Under the pieces are notes generated by a model. The model was not told the origin of the DNA. It was given only the letters and a program-made list of their open reading frames with translations, and ran no database searches. Both the position numbers and the translations under genes were made by a program. Below, one piece after another: positions 51,237 through 60,665 of a DNA stretch of 64,000 nucleotides (positions are counted from its first letter, which is position 1; the number at the start of each line of letters is the position of its first letter). Source of the stretch: UBA4417 sp964420555 (GTDB lineage: Bacteria > Bacteroidota > Bacteroidia > Bacteroidales > UBA4417); contig CAYQTT010000003.1 in NCBI GenBank assembly GCA_964420555.1, forward strand, positions 1 to 64,000, in the 5' to 3' direction.

Positions 51237-51818
51237 ATGCTTGACAAAGACGAAGTAAAAGAAGCGATAGTAAATGTGGCACGCCATATTTTCTCGAGGT
51301 TCGGGTTCAGGAAAACCACGATGGACGAAATTGCCATTGCAAGCCGCAAAGGCAAAAGCTCTATCTATTACTACTTTGCAAGTAAGGAAGAAATTTTTCA
51401 GGCTGTTGTTGAAAAGGAAGCGTCCATTTTAAAACAGGAGCTTATAAGCGCTATAAATGAAGCCGACAGTCCGGCACAGAAACTCAAGGCACACGTTCTG
51501 GTACGCATGCAAACGATGGAGAAACTGGCAAATTTTTACAGCGCTATTAAAGACGATTACCTGAGTCACCTGGATTTTGTAGAAAAAATCCGGAAGAAAT
51601 ACGACCTGGAAGAAATTCAGATGATGGAAAATATCCTGAATGAAGGAGTACAGAATAATATGTTCGAAATCAATGATACTCCTCTTGCAGCTATTGCCAT
51701 TGTTACAGCTTTAAAAGGAATGGAGATTCCCTTGTTCTGGGGTGTTGAAGAAAAAGATATCGAATTAAGGCTTGACAACCTGATTCAAATTCTTTTTCAT
51801 GGAATAATGAAGCGATAA
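51237..51818 (+). CDS. TetR/AcrR-family repressor of the efflux operon
   Basis: A 193-residue repressor. The N-terminal helix-turn-helix is clear: ARHIFSRFGFRKTTMDEIAI, then GKSSIYYYFASKEEIFQAV. The C-terminal ligand-binding helices are of the usual length (about 120 residues). It is followed by tolC, hlyD and two permease genes, so it is expected to repress them and itself. GACTAA/TTAGTC inverted repeats before and after the gene support this. The inducing ligand is unknown. Family identification is firm. Confidence 0.92.
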   Translation: MLDKDEVKEAIVNVARHIFSRFGFRKTTMDEIAIASRKGKSSIYYYFASKEEIFQAVVEKEASILKQELISAINEADSPAQKLKAHVLVRMQTMEKLANFYSAIKDDYLSHLDFVEKIRKKYDLEEIQMMENILNEGVQNNMFEINDTPLAAIAIVTALKGMEIPLFWGVEEKDIELRLDNLIQILFHGIMKR

Positions 51819-51851
51819 TTTTTTTGCCCTATTTTCGACCTTTTTACTTTT

Positions 51852-51868
51852 TTAGTCTATTTGACTAA
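51852..51868. promoter_or_regulatory. second candidate TetR operator, upstream of tolC
   Basis: TTAGTC (51852-51857) and GACTAA (51863-51868) are perfect inverted 6-bp arms separated by TATTT. The same half-sites occur upstream of tetR, suggesting coordinated repression of the efflux operon. Confidence 0.5.
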
Positions 51869-52005
51869 TAATCAAAATAAAAAAAGAAAGAAAGCAAAAC
51901 AGGTAACACCAGAATAAAACCCGAAAGGAAATCAATAAGTCTGTCAACAAACAAATGCTTAAAACCTGATTATCAATACGCATAACTCATAATTACAAGT
52001 ACAAA

Positions 52006-53502
52006 ATGAAGACAAAATTTTTAATCCTGTTAATCTCAGTCAGCTGCATAGGAATGCAGTTGCAAGCTCAATCGCTACAGCTTTCGCCGGAATTAAAAGA
52101 GCTTATTGAGCTTTCTCTTGCCAGGGACCACAAAATTGCTGAAAAAGCAATTGACAAACAGATTGCAGAGGAGCAGAAAACGGCGGTACGATCCGCTTAT
52201 CTCCCGAAAGTTGAACTCGGCGGCAAATATGTTTTTGCTTATTCCTCCGTAAGTTCTGATATCGGTAAGGTGGAAGGTTTTGAAAGCATCAGCAAACTGC
52301 AGGAATTTATGAAAAACCCTGCTTTCCCTGTTATGTTTCCAAATTTGGCCGGCCTGAGCAACGAATTAATGCAGCTTCAACAGCTTATGGCTCAGCAGGG
52401 TATGCAAATGCCTTCCCTTGGCAACAACCTGGATGGCAATATGTACGGGAACTATTTCGGTATTGATGCCACGGCTAAAATGCTACTTTACAGTGGCGGC
52501 CAGGTGCCGAATGTATCGAAAGCAATTTCCGAAAAAATCAAAATCCAGGATGCAATGAGCGAGAAATATGCATCGGATGCGATAAGCGAAGTTATTTTGT
52601 ATTACGACCAGCTTGCCCTGCTTAACCAGTCGAAAACGGTGCTTGACGAATCGGCAAGAAGACTGGCTGCAGAAAAAAAGTATGCTGTCTCGGCCCTTAA
52701 CAATGGTTTTGCAACTTCATTTGATACGTTAAAAATTGCTGTAGCCAATGCCAGCCTCGAAGCGAAAATTTCGGAATACGAAAGCAAAAGGACGATGTTG
52801 TTTCAAAAGCTTTCGCAGCTGACCGGTAAACCTGTATCCTCATTCGAAACTCTGAAACCGGAACTGCAACCACTGATTTATGCTGACACCATTTCGGATA
52901 TCAGCAACCGTGCCGAATTGCGTGCTTTAAGCGCCGGTGTGGAAGCACAAAAACACATGCTCAAAGCAGAAAAATCGCATTACCTGCCAAAAGTTCAGGC
53001 ACTGGCATCGGTTAGGTACGACAATATTTTTAATGCCAATGCCGACTTCAGCGCACCCTTACCGATTAATATGAATATCAATAACATCGGATTAGGGCCT
53101 ACTTTAATGGCAGGTGTAGGATTTAAGTGGGAACTTTTCGACCGCTCGGGCGGGTCGTCGAAAGTAAAACAGACAACCCTGGAAATAAAGAAGGCGGAAA
53201 ATGCACGCGACGAAGCTTTTGAATTACTACAGCTCAACCAGGTGAAAGCCCAAACCACTTACCAGGTGAGCATTTCGCAGATAACATTTAAAGAAAAACA
53301 ACGCCTGGCAGCACGTATGGCACTGGACCTGGCTGAAAAATCCTACAAGCAGGGAATGATAACTATTACAGAACGCCTGGCAACCGAAACCGAAATGCAG
53401 AATACAGAACTCGAATACCTGCAGGCAATTTTCGCCCAGCGGCAATCGGCACTTGATTGCTACAAAGCCACAGGAAAGCTGGAATTGGCAAACATCAGGT
53501 AA
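52006..53502 (+). CDS. TolC-family outer-membrane efflux protein
   Basis: A 498-residue protein with a signal peptide ending near LQAQS. Two TolC-like helical-barrel repeats are visible: AEKAIDKQIAEEQKTAVRSAYLPKVELGGKY and its second counterpart, MLKAEKSHYLPKVQALASVRYDN, each with the YLPKV turn. Between them are long amphipathic helices; a glutamine/methionine-rich insertion (QLQQLMAQQGMQMPS) is an extra of unclear role. It forms the outer-membrane exit duct for the inner-membrane complex encoded downstream. Start at ATG 52006. Second gene of the operon. Confidence 0.92.
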   Translation: MKTKFLILLISVSCIGMQLQAQSLQLSPELKELIELSLARDHKIAEKAIDKQIAEEQKTAVRSAYLPKVELGGKYVFAYSSVSSDIGKVEGFESISKLQEFMKNPAFPVMFPNLAGLSNELMQLQQLMAQQGMQMPSLGNNLDGNMYGNYFGIDATAKMLLYSGGQVPNVSKAISEKIKIQDAMSEKYASDAISEVILYYDQLALLNQSKTVLDESARRLAAEKKYAVSALNNGFATSFDTLKIAVANASLEAKISEYESKRTMLFQKLSQLTGKPVSSFETLKPELQPLIYADTISDISNRAELRALSAGVEAQKHMLKAEKSHYLPKVQALASVRYDNIFNANADFSAPLPINMNINNIGLGPTLMAGVGFKWELFDRSGGSSKVKQTTLEIKKAENARDEAFELLQLNQVKAQTTYQVSISQITFKEKQRLAARMALDLAEKSYKQGMITITERLATETEMQNTELEYLQAIFAQRQSALDCYKATGKLELANIR

Positions 53503-53552
53503 AATAAAGAATTTATACAGTAACAGTCGTAAAACAATCAAAAAGCATCACA

Positions 53553-54566
53553 ATGAAAACAATAAACAAAAAACATTCAGGACTTCTTACCGCATTCCTA
53601 CTCTTACTTCTGGTTATTGCCGCTGTAAGCTTTATTGGCTGGATAGTGCTGAAACCTCAACCGATCGTGCTGCAAGGTCAGGCCGAAGCCAACGAAATAC
53701 GTGTATCGGGCAAAGTACCCGGAAGGATTGAAGCATTTAAAACCAGCGAGGGGATGACAGTACGAAAAGGCGACACGTTGGTATTGCTTTTCAGCCCTGA
53801 ATTACAGGCAAAACTCATGCAGGCTACCTCCGCCGAAGATGCAGCTAATGCACAAAGCAGCAAAGCAATTAAAGGCGCCCGGGCCGAACAGATAGCCGGA
53901 GCTTACGAACTATGGCAGAAAGCGGAAGTCGGCGTAAAGCTTGCTGAAAAAACTTTTCACCGGGTTCAGAATATGTTTAACGAAGGAGTAGTTCCGGCAC
54001 AAAAACGCGACGAGGCTGAAGCCAACTACCAGGCTTCCGTTGCCACCTCAAAAGCGGCAAAATCGCAGTATGATATGGCCATGAACGGTGCCGAAAACGA
54101 AGATAAACTTGCAGCTGCAGCCATGGTTAACAGGGCAAAAGGAGCTGTTTCGGAAGTTGAATCCTATATTTCGGAAACGGTGCTGCTCTCCCCTATCGAT
54201 GGCGAAGTTTCGGATGTTTTTCCCAAATGCGGCGAACTCGTCGGCTCCGGTGCCCCTATCATGAACATCGTTGACCTCAGAGATATTTGGGTAGTTTTTA
54301 ATATCCGCGAAGACCTGCTTTCGAACATAAAAACAGGGAAACAATTCGAAGCCACGGTTCCGGCCCTCGGAAATAAAAAAGTCATGCTTAAAGTGAATCA
54401 TATCAAAGCAATGGCAAGTTATGCCACGTTTAAAGCTACCAAAACCAACGGCGGATTCGATGTTAAGTCATTCGAAGTTAAGGCCGTACCGGTTTCCCCC
54501 ATCGAAGGACTAAGGCCCGGGATGAGTTTGATGGTTGATTATGAGGGGTTGAAGAGTGAAGAGTGA
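53553..54566 (+). CDS. HlyD/AcrA-type membrane fusion protein
   Basis: A 337-residue periplasmic adaptor. One N-terminal membrane anchor (LLTAFLLLLLVIAAVSFIGWIV) is followed by a biotinyl-lipoyl-like half (VSGKVPGRIEAFKTSEGMTVRKGDTLV), a long helical hairpin, and the second half (ISETVLLSPIDGEVSDVFPKCGELVGSG) plus a barrel (IWVVFNIREDLLSNIK). It links the permeases to the TolC channel. The last residues and stop fall in a 7-bp tandem repeat (GAAGAGT). It lies 50 bp after the tolC-like gene. Confidence 0.92.
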   Translation: MKTINKKHSGLLTAFLLLLLVIAAVSFIGWIVLKPQPIVLQGQAEANEIRVSGKVPGRIEAFKTSEGMTVRKGDTLVLLFSPELQAKLMQATSAEDAANAQSSKAIKGARAEQIAGAYELWQKAEVGVKLAEKTFHRVQNMFNEGVVPAQKRDEAEANYQASVATSKAAKSQYDMAMNGAENEDKLAAAAMVNRAKGAVSEVESYISETVLLSPIDGEVSDVFPKCGELVGSGAPIMNIVDLRDIWVVFNIREDLLSNIKTGKQFEATVPALGNKKVMLKVNHIKAMASYATFKATKTNGGFDVKSFEVKAVPVSPIEGLRPGMSLMVDYEGLKSEE

Positions 54567-54585
54567 AGAGTGAAGAGTGAAGAGG
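54551..54585. repeat. 7-bp tandem repeat overlapping the hlyD stop
   Basis: Five copies of GAAGAGT/G run across the 3' end of the HlyD gene (stop at 54564-54566). Confidence 0.8.
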
Positions 54586-54651
54586 AAATAGTGAATAGTT
54601 AAGAAAAATGAATGGAGAGGTGAGTGTTGAGTTGATTTATATAAAACTTCC

Positions 54652-54763
54652 GGGGTGAAGTCACCCCTCTCACACAAAGCAAAAAGTCCTTTTCCCTTCT
54701 CCTTTTTTCAAGGAGAAGGTGCCCGAAGGGCGGATGAGGTTAGAGAGGTGACGGGGGTGAAGC
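54652..54763. repeat. palindromic dispersed-type intergenic repeat
   Basis: Contains GGGGTGA-AG-TCACCCC (54652-54667), CCTTCTCCTT...AAGGAGAAGG (54695-54719, 10-bp arms) and GCCCGAAGGGC (54721-54731), followed by GGATGAGG. This composition is typical of repetitive intergenic elements found across bacteria. No gene in 54567-54938; the GC- and repeat-rich content separates hlyD from the permeases. Confidence 0.7.
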
Positions 54764-54938
54764 TTTGGAAAAGTGAAAAGCGCTGATTCGCTTTGCTCGC
54801 AATCACAGTGAATAGTAAAAAACTAAAAGTAGAATAAAATTCTTACGAGAAAACCGAAACGACCAACACCAGTTGGGAACAGAAATTACAAACCCAACAA
54901 AATTAATACCGGGAATTTTTCAGAATACAAAATTAAAT

Positions 54939-56153
54939 ATGAAACTAATAATCAAAAGCATTTGGGAAGTTGCAAAACGGGAAGTTTACCGCATGTCGAC
55001 GCGTCCGTTATACATTCTGGCAGTAGTTGTATTCCCGCTGCTAAGCATTTTGTTTTTTGCTTCCCTTTTTAAGGAAGGCGTTCCGACAAAAATGCCAATA
55101 GCCATTGTCGATCTCGATAATACGGTTACTTCACGCAAGATAGCCCACAATATTGATGTTACTCAATTAAGTATGGTAACCATGAACCTGCAATCGGAAA
55201 CGGAAGCCATGTCGCAATTACGGCAGGGTACCATTTATGGTTTCGTGGTTTTACCCGAAAATCTGCAGGCCGATATCCTGTCCTCAAAACAAGCCACTGT
55301 CAGTTATTATTACCAAAACGGGCTTTTGATTGCCGGCGGACTCATGCAGAACGATCTCACGCTGATCCTTCACACACTTTCGTCGGGGATAAATTTACAG
55401 AAACGCGAAGCCATGGGCCAACCGGAAGCTTTGAGTATGGCACAAATACAACCCATACAGGTAAGCACACACCAGCTTTTCAATCCTACGTCCAACTACC
55501 CGGTTTATATCACAACCATCATACTTCCTATCATGCTGCAGCTTTTTATCCTGATGATGACCGTTTACAGCATAGGAATCGAAATCAAGGAACGAACATC
55601 ACGAAAATGGCTGCAGCTCTCGGATAAGTCAATTGCCATTGCACTTACTGGCAAGCTAATACCTTACACCGTGATTTTCTTTATTATAATGATGTTTCAG
55701 AATTTCATGCTGTACAAAGTTATGCAGGTACCAATGAATGCAGGTTTAGGTTGGATTCTGTTCAGCTCATTTCTCTTTGTTATTGCATACCAGGCGATTG
55801 GTGTTTTCTGTATCGGGTTGTTGCCTTTGATGCGTCATGCGCTCAACCTATCGGCATTTTACGGAATCCTGGCTCTTACACTTTGCGGATTTTCATTTCC
55901 TATTGAAGCCATGCCCCCTGTTTTCAGGTATTGGGCCAGCGGTTTCCCTGTAAGACACTTCATGCATATTTTTCAAAACCAGGTACTTGCAGGCTTCGAA
56001 CTACAATATTCGATACTATCGTACCTGTACATCGGTTTGTTCCTGTTTTTGCCATTACTGGTTATAAACAGGTTAAAGTCGGCATTGATTTACCAGAATT
56101 TTATCGAAAAATCGCATCATCAAGCTGGTGAGATTCACCAAACAGCCAGCTAA
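54939..56153 (+). CDS. ABC-2-type permease 1 (YbhS/YhhJ-like)
   Basis: About 404 residues from ATG 54939 (start MKLIIKSIWEVAKREVYRMS; the frame is open to 54873 but those first 22 residues look unrelated). An N-terminal helix (YILAVVVFPLLSILFFASLF), a large extracytoplasmic region (IAIVDLDNTVTSRKIAHNID) and five C-terminal helices (e.g. FILMMTVYSIGIEIKERTS; NLSAFYGILALTLCGFSFPIEAMP) match the ABC2_membrane_3 family. It should move small molecules together with the HlyD and TolC proteins. No ATPase gene is present in the operon. Overlaps no gene; permease 2 follows 49 bp later. Confidence 0.88.
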   Translation: MKLIIKSIWEVAKREVYRMSTRPLYILAVVVFPLLSILFFASLFKEGVPTKMPIAIVDLDNTVTSRKIAHNIDVTQLSMVTMNLQSETEAMSQLRQGTIYGFVVLPENLQADILSSKQATVSYYYQNGLLIAGGLMQNDLTLILHTLSSGINLQKREAMGQPEALSMAQIQPIQVSTHQLFNPTSNYPVYITTIILPIMLQLFILMMTVYSIGIEIKERTSRKWLQLSDKSIAIALTGKLIPYTVIFFIIMMFQNFMLYKVMQVPMNAGLGWILFSSFLFVIAYQAIGVFCIGLLPLMRHALNLSAFYGILALTLCGFSFPIEAMPPVFRYWASGFPVRHFMHIFQNQVLAGFELQYSILSYLYIGLFLFLPLLVINRLKSALIYQNFIEKSHHQAGEIHQTAS

Positions 56154-56202
56154 GAAACTGAGCATAAACCCACTTTCCACTAATTTTCAAAATACAAATA
56201 CA

Positions 56203-57489
56203 ATGAAACACAAGCTCTTGAATATATCAGCGCAGATAAAGGAAGGGTTTATGAGTATGCTCCGGATATGGATCAGGGAGTTTGAACTCATTTTTAAAGA
56301 TGTGGGTGTGATGGTGATAATCTTCGCAGTCCCGTTAGTTTATCCCTTGCTCTACTCTTTTATTTACTATCCCGAAGTGGTGCGCGATCTGCCAATAGCT
56401 GTTGTTGATTTATCGAATTCTGCTGTTAGCAGGCAGTTTACCCGTAACCTGGATGCCACGCCTGATCTGAGTGTGGTAAAAAGCACTTTGTCAATGAACG
56501 AAGCCATTCAACTATTTAAAAAACAGGAGGTTCGCGGTATCGTTCAGATCCCTGAAACTTTCAGTGCTGATATCGCCTTAAAACGACAGACAACCGTTTC
56601 TGCTTACGCCAATATGGGTTTCTTCCTTTATTACAAGGCACTAATGACCGGCACCAATTTCGTTGCGCTGCAAACAGGTAATGATATACAGGTTAAAAAT
56701 CTGATGAACGACGGACTATCGTTTCAACAGGCGGAAGTTACAGCACAGCCTTTAAAACTGGTTGATAATGCCATGGCTAATCAGTCGGGTGGTTTTGCCA
56801 GTTACGGTATTCCTGCGGCATTAATTCTAATCATACAACAAACACTGGTACTTGCTATCGGTATCCTTGCCGGCACCGCCCGCGAGCGTCATCCGCTGGG
56901 CACACTTATTCCTTTCGATCCTAAGCGTATGGGTACGCTCCGGATGGTTCTTGGAAAAACAGCTGCCTATTTTACAATTTATGCCATGCTTTGTGTGTAT
57001 ATGCTGGGTATGATACCACAATGGTTCGGCTACTCACAATCAGCGGATTTACCGGAACTTATGGCCTTGATCACACCTTTTCTGCTTGCCTCAATCTTTT
57101 TCGGACTTACCCTCTCGGTGATTTTCAAAAACAGGGAAAGTGCGATGATGCTTTATCTCTTTACGTCCATTCCTCTGCTTTTTCTTTCAGGGATAATATG
57201 GCCATTGTCAAATTTCAGCCCGGTTTGGATGGTTGTTCGCGAAATATTTCCCTCGTCGAACGCAATTTTCGGATTTATTAAAACGAATTCACTTGGCGCT
57301 TCCGTTTCCGAAACAAGCAAAGAAATCGCCTCACTCTGGATACAGACCGGTGTTTATTTTATTACAGCCTGCATAGCTTATGGTTACCAGGTATATGACG
57401 CGGAACATCTGAGGGATGAATTGAGGAGTATGCCATATAAGCTGACCCGGGAGAGAATCAGCGGAAATAACCAGGTTTCGGAGGATTAG
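56203..57489 (+). CDS. ABC-2-type permease 2
   Basis: About 428 residues from ATG 56203 (the frame extends to 56128 but overlaps permease 1 and lacks homology-like sequence). Same ABC2_membrane_3 architecture as permease 1: N-terminal helix (VGVMVIIFAVPLVYPLLYSF), YYPEVVRDLPIAVVDLSNSAVSRQ extracytoplasmic start, and C-terminal helices (AALILIIQQTLVLAIGILAGTARERH; LFLSGIIWPLSN). Together the two permeases would form a heterodimeric channel. Last gene of the efflux operon. Confidence 0.88.
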   Translation: MKHKLLNISAQIKEGFMSMLRIWIREFELIFKDVGVMVIIFAVPLVYPLLYSFIYYPEVVRDLPIAVVDLSNSAVSRQFTRNLDATPDLSVVKSTLSMNEAIQLFKKQEVRGIVQIPETFSADIALKRQTTVSAYANMGFFLYYKALMTGTNFVALQTGNDIQVKNLMNDGLSFQQAEVTAQPLKLVDNAMANQSGGFASYGIPAALILIIQQTLVLAIGILAGTARERHPLGTLIPFDPKRMGTLRMVLGKTAAYFTIYAMLCVYMLGMIPQWFGYSQSADLPELMALITPFLLASIFFGLTLSVIFKNRESAMMLYLFTSIPLLFLSGIIWPLSNFSPVWMVVREIFPSSNAIFGFIKTNSLGASVSETSKEIASLWIQTGVYFITACIAYGYQVYDAEHLRDELRSMPYKLTRERISGNNQVSED

Positions 57490-57669
57490 CAGTTTGAAAT
57501 AACAGATAATCCAAATTTCAGGAAACACACTAAAAAAATTGAAGATTAAATCGTAAAAAGCTAATTATACCGCACTAATAGTTGCACACTTAAAACGATA
57601 CAGAATTTTTTTTCAAACAGAATCATAAAAAAACAAAACTAAAAACATTAATCTAAAAATTCAGAAATC

Positions 57670-58299
57670 ATGAAAACAAAATCATTTTTACTTGTTGTAG
57701 CAATCAGCCTGTTGGCTCCTGCTGCATTGCTTGCACAAACCACTTTCGGACTTCGTAATGGAGTTGCGGCTACTACACTTTCGGCAAAAGGCGATCTTTA
57801 CAACGACAATAACGTTACTTTTTCGTACACTGCCGGAGTTTTTTCAACCATTCAATTTAGCAAATCGCTGGCAATACAACCGGAAATTAATTACGTTCGT
57901 AAAGGCCGCAGCAGCGAAACTACTGAGTTAAATACAACAACAGAAACCGATTTCCTGCTTGATTACCTGCAGGTTCCTGTCCTTTTTCAATACCGTAATG
58001 ATCAGTTGCTGAACAAATCAGGTTCAGTGTTTTATATTCATGCCGGGCCGTACGCTGCTTTTGTGCTTAACACAAAGACTAAAGTATCGGACAACAATGA
58101 AAATGTTGCTGAAGTTGAGACTGATAACAGTAAAAACACCGATTGGGGAGCTACAATGGGAATTGGTTTTCAAACGCCGGTTTTCAAACAGGATATTTGT
58201 TTCGACCTCCGCTACGATATGGGATTATCAGAAATAGCACAACAGCCGACCGACTACCGCACAAAGGCTTTAAGCCTGACAGTCGGAATAAAGTTTTAA
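57670..58299 (+). CDS. outer-membrane beta-barrel protein (PorT-like)
   Basis: A 209-residue protein with a signal peptide (LLVVAISLLAPAALLAQ). The mature part starts TTFGLRNGVAATTLSAKGDL and contains alternating strands (AVFSTIQFSK..., QPEINYVRKGRSSET, FLLDYLQVPVLFQYR, YIHAGPYAAFVLNTK, ICFDLRYDMGLSEI) ending in LSLTVGIKF, all characteristic of the PorT/OMP_b-brl_2 family. Expected in the outer membrane. Located 180 bp after the efflux operon with its own start; a strong terminator follows. Confidence 0.85.
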   Translation: MKTKSFLLVVAISLLAPAALLAQTTFGLRNGVAATTLSAKGDLYNDNNVTFSYTAGVFSTIQFSKSLAIQPEINYVRKGRSSETTELNTTTETDFLLDYLQVPVLFQYRNDQLLNKSGSVFYIHAGPYAAFVLNTKTKVSDNNENVAEVETDNSKNTDWGATMGIGFQTPVFKQDICFDLRYDMGLSEIAQQPTDYRTKALSLTVGIKF

Positions 58300-58318
58300 A
58301 TTCGGATTTAGTTATAAC

Positions 58319-58352
58319 AAAAAAGAGAATCATTTCTGATTCTCTTTTTTTT
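58319..58352. terminator. bidirectional rho-independent terminator
   Basis: AAAAGAGAATCA (58321-58332) and TGATTCTCTTTT (58337-58348) form a 12-bp perfect stem with a 4-nt loop and flanking A/T runs, between convergent genes. Confidence 0.9.
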
Positions 58353-58357
58353 GTGAA

Positions 58358-59344
58358 TTACTTCAGGTGCTCCCAATACCATTTCACTGAATGCTCTAAA
58401 CCCTGTTTCAGGTCAAACCGGGGATTATATCCAAGCAAGCGTGAAGTCTTTTCGATGGATGCCAGCGAATGAGGAATATCGCCCTGACGTTGATCAGTAT
58501 AAACAGGGTTAATGCTTCCGATTTCGGGATCAAACTTTGCCAGCCCGTCGCGAAGGAAAGTATAAAGTTCATTTAGTGTTACACGATCGCCGCAGGCAAC
58601 ATTATATGCCGTATTGTATGCTTCTGGATTATCGGCAACAGCAGCTTTCAGGTTAGCCTGAATTACATTTTCGATATAGGTAAAATCACGTGTCTGGCTG
58701 CCATCGCCAAAAATCATCGGCGCTTCGTGACGTATCAATGCCTTTACAAAACGGGGAATTACAGCTGCATACTGTCCATCAGGATCCTGACGACGTCCGA
58801 AAACATTGAAATAACGCAGTCCTAACGTCTGCATTCCATACAGTTCGCCAAATACTTTTGCGTATAGCTCATTCACTTTTTTGGTAACGGCATAAGGCGA
58901 AAGGGGATTCCCAGTATTTTCTTCAAATTTTGGCAAAGCAGGATGATCGCCATAAACCGATGAACTCGATGCATAAACAAAGCGTTTTACGCCGGCATCG
59001 CGGGCGGCGGTAATCATATTGAGGAAACCGGAAACATTTACATCGTTCGAAGTTACCGGATCTTTAACCGAACGTGGCACTGAACCCAGAGCAGCCTGAT
59101 GCAAAACATACTGAACTCCGTCAGCTGCTTTGCGGCAATCATCAATAATGCGGATATCGCCTTCAATAAACTGAAAGCGCTTGTTTCCCATAAACTCAGA
59201 AAGGTTTTCGCGTTTTCCGGTGGCAAAATTATCGAGGCATACAACTTCATTATCAGTCGCCAACAAAGTTTCAATCAATGCCGAACCGATAAAACCAGCA
59301 CCGCCTGTTACCAATACTCTGCTGTTTGTCAATATCTTATCCAT
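58358..59344 (-). CDS. SDR-family UDP-sugar 4-epimerase, WbpP/TviC-like
   Basis: A 328-residue extended SDR. NAD-binding VLVTGGAGFIGSALIE (residues 10-25), VCLDNFATGKREN, QAALGSVPRSV, catalytic ASSSSVYGD and YAVTKKVNELYA (YxxxK), then LRYFNVFGRRQDPDGQYAAVIPRF and GDGSQTRDFTYIENV are characteristic of UDP-N-acetylglucosamine/glucose 4-epimerases such as WbpP and TviC. It converts UDP-GlcNAc to UDP-GalNAc or UDP-Glc to UDP-Gal for polysaccharide synthesis. No glycan gene cluster surrounds it. Start at ATG 59344. The exact substrate is inference. Confidence 0.9.
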   Translation of the reverse strand: MDKILTNSRVLVTGGAGFIGSALIETLLATDNEVVCLDNFATGKRENLSEFMGNKRFQFIEGDIRIIDDCRKAADGVQYVLHQAALGSVPRSVKDPVTSNDVNVSGFLNMITAARDAGVKRFVYASSSSVYGDHPALPKFEENTGNPLSPYAVTKKVNELYAKVFGELYGMQTLGLRYFNVFGRRQDPDGQYAAVIPRFVKALIRHEAPMIFGDGSQTRDFTYIENVIQANLKAAVADNPEAYNTAYNVACGDRVTLNELYTFLRDGLAKFDPEIGSINPVYTDQRQGDIPHSLASIEKTSRLLGYNPRFDLKQGLEHSVKWYWEHLK

Positions 59345-59505
59345 AATACTTTTTCCTGATTTGTAAATTTAATCATTTACCTTTTTCTCATATACCGACT
59401 TTACTTTAAACAGAATTAAACCCATTGTAATAAAGCAATCCGGTAACATTAACTCTAATTTATAACCTTTAAATGCAGATTTAGTTTTCTCAATCTGCCA
59501 AAGGC

Positions 59506-60570
59506 TTATTTATTTGTCACATTTTGTGTGAAAAACTGTATGGGGATAAAAACTTCGCTAAACACAAAATATTGAATCGAAACGAGTTGTTCGGAATTAT
59601 CAATTAGTCCGTACATCCGCTCAAAATCATATTCAGCCTGGTTTCCGTCGAGGTCCAACTGGCCGGGATCGGCTTTCCGTTTCCAGGCTTTGAGAGTGTG
59701 CGATTTACCTGGTTTGTCAACCAGGATGACTTCATAAGTTGGCAAAGTAGCAACAATGGAATCCCGCTTTGCCTTAGTCATTTCATCGAGGATACTTTCG
59801 TAATTCAGATTTTTGAAAATGCCAAGATACTGCACAACCCTGCCAGTATCAAAACTTTCGATAGCGCTGTTATCAGTTAAGGTTGTCAAAATAAACTCCT
59901 TGTTATTGTTGTTGGTTATTGAATACGACAGTTCCGGTTTTTCATTGAATTTTATCGTTACACTGCTTATATCAGGAACCCTGAATTTGTATATCGAATG
60001 ACTACGCCAGTCGCCTTCGAGCGCCGAATACCGCGACGTAACAAATCCCCTGAAACCCGGCATATCAACCACATATGGATCTTCGCTGCCTTCCATAAGC
60101 ATAAAAGTTCCGCTGTTATCCATAGTTGCATCGCCAACATAATAAGTGCGTGTAAGCTTCTCGTGAGGGAAAAGTTTAATTTTCCCGAAAAGATTAATGC
60201 GATAAACTTTCTGGTAAATTTCGGTTTTGACCGATTTTCCAGCCATAACGCGAATGATAGTATTTCGTGTTGCTTTTGCGACAGGTTCCTTAATATCAAT
60301 ACTCATAAATGTTTGCAACATCACCTGCACCATGGTAGGATTTACTTCGTACTTATCATTCAGAAGCCATTTGCCTGTTTCAGTCCGTTCAACTTTTACT
60401 GTATTATTCTTTTTGTCGGCGAGGAAAAACTTTGTAATGGACGATGTATCTTCAACAGCAAAGGAATTACTATCCTTACGAAATGTACCGCTACGGTTTT
60501 GCAACAGCATGAAAGTCGCAATAATACCAAGTACTACCAGTAGAATTATAGAATTTCTGTATCTTTTCAT
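59506..60570 (-). CDS. DUF4340 membrane-anchored protein of the gldFG operon
   Basis: A 354-residue protein with a single N-terminal membrane helix (SIILLVVLGIIATFMLLQ), then a mainly beta-structured extracytoplasmic region with TSSITKFFLADKKNNTVKVERTETGKWLLND and a repeat of that pattern, SVTIKFNEKPELSYSITNNN, which is the DUF4340 fold. DUF4340 proteins regularly accompany gldF/gldG-type ABC genes in Bacteroidota and probably take part in the same complex. It is the last gene of the operon, 95 bp after gldG. Function in gliding or envelope maintenance is inference. Confidence 0.85.
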   Translation of the reverse strand: MKRYRNSIILLVVLGIIATFMLLQNRSGTFRKDSNSFAVEDTSSITKFFLADKKNNTVKVERTETGKWLLNDKYEVNPTMVQVMLQTFMSIDIKEPVAKATRNTIIRVMAGKSVKTEIYQKVYRINLFGKIKLFPHEKLTRTYYVGDATMDNSGTFMLMEGSEDPYVVDMPGFRGFVTSRYSALEGDWRSHSIYKFRVPDISSVTIKFNEKPELSYSITNNNNKEFILTTLTDNSAIESFDTGRVVQYLGIFKNLNYESILDEMTKAKRDSIVATLPTYEVILVDKPGKSHTLKAWKRKADPGQLDLDGNQAEYDFERMYGLIDNSEQLVSIQYFVFSEVFIPIQFFTQNVTNK

Positions 60571-60665
60571 TAGGTATTTTTCTTTAAAAAATCCGGATTT
60601 TTAACCTTGCTTTAATGGCCAGGGCACGTGTGGTTTAATTTGAAATTATTTTGCGGATGCCCTGA

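Noticed and set aside
59998..60543. 181-codon plus-strand frame opposite the DUF4340 gene
   Set aside because: Antisense shadow; it has no promoter or family features.
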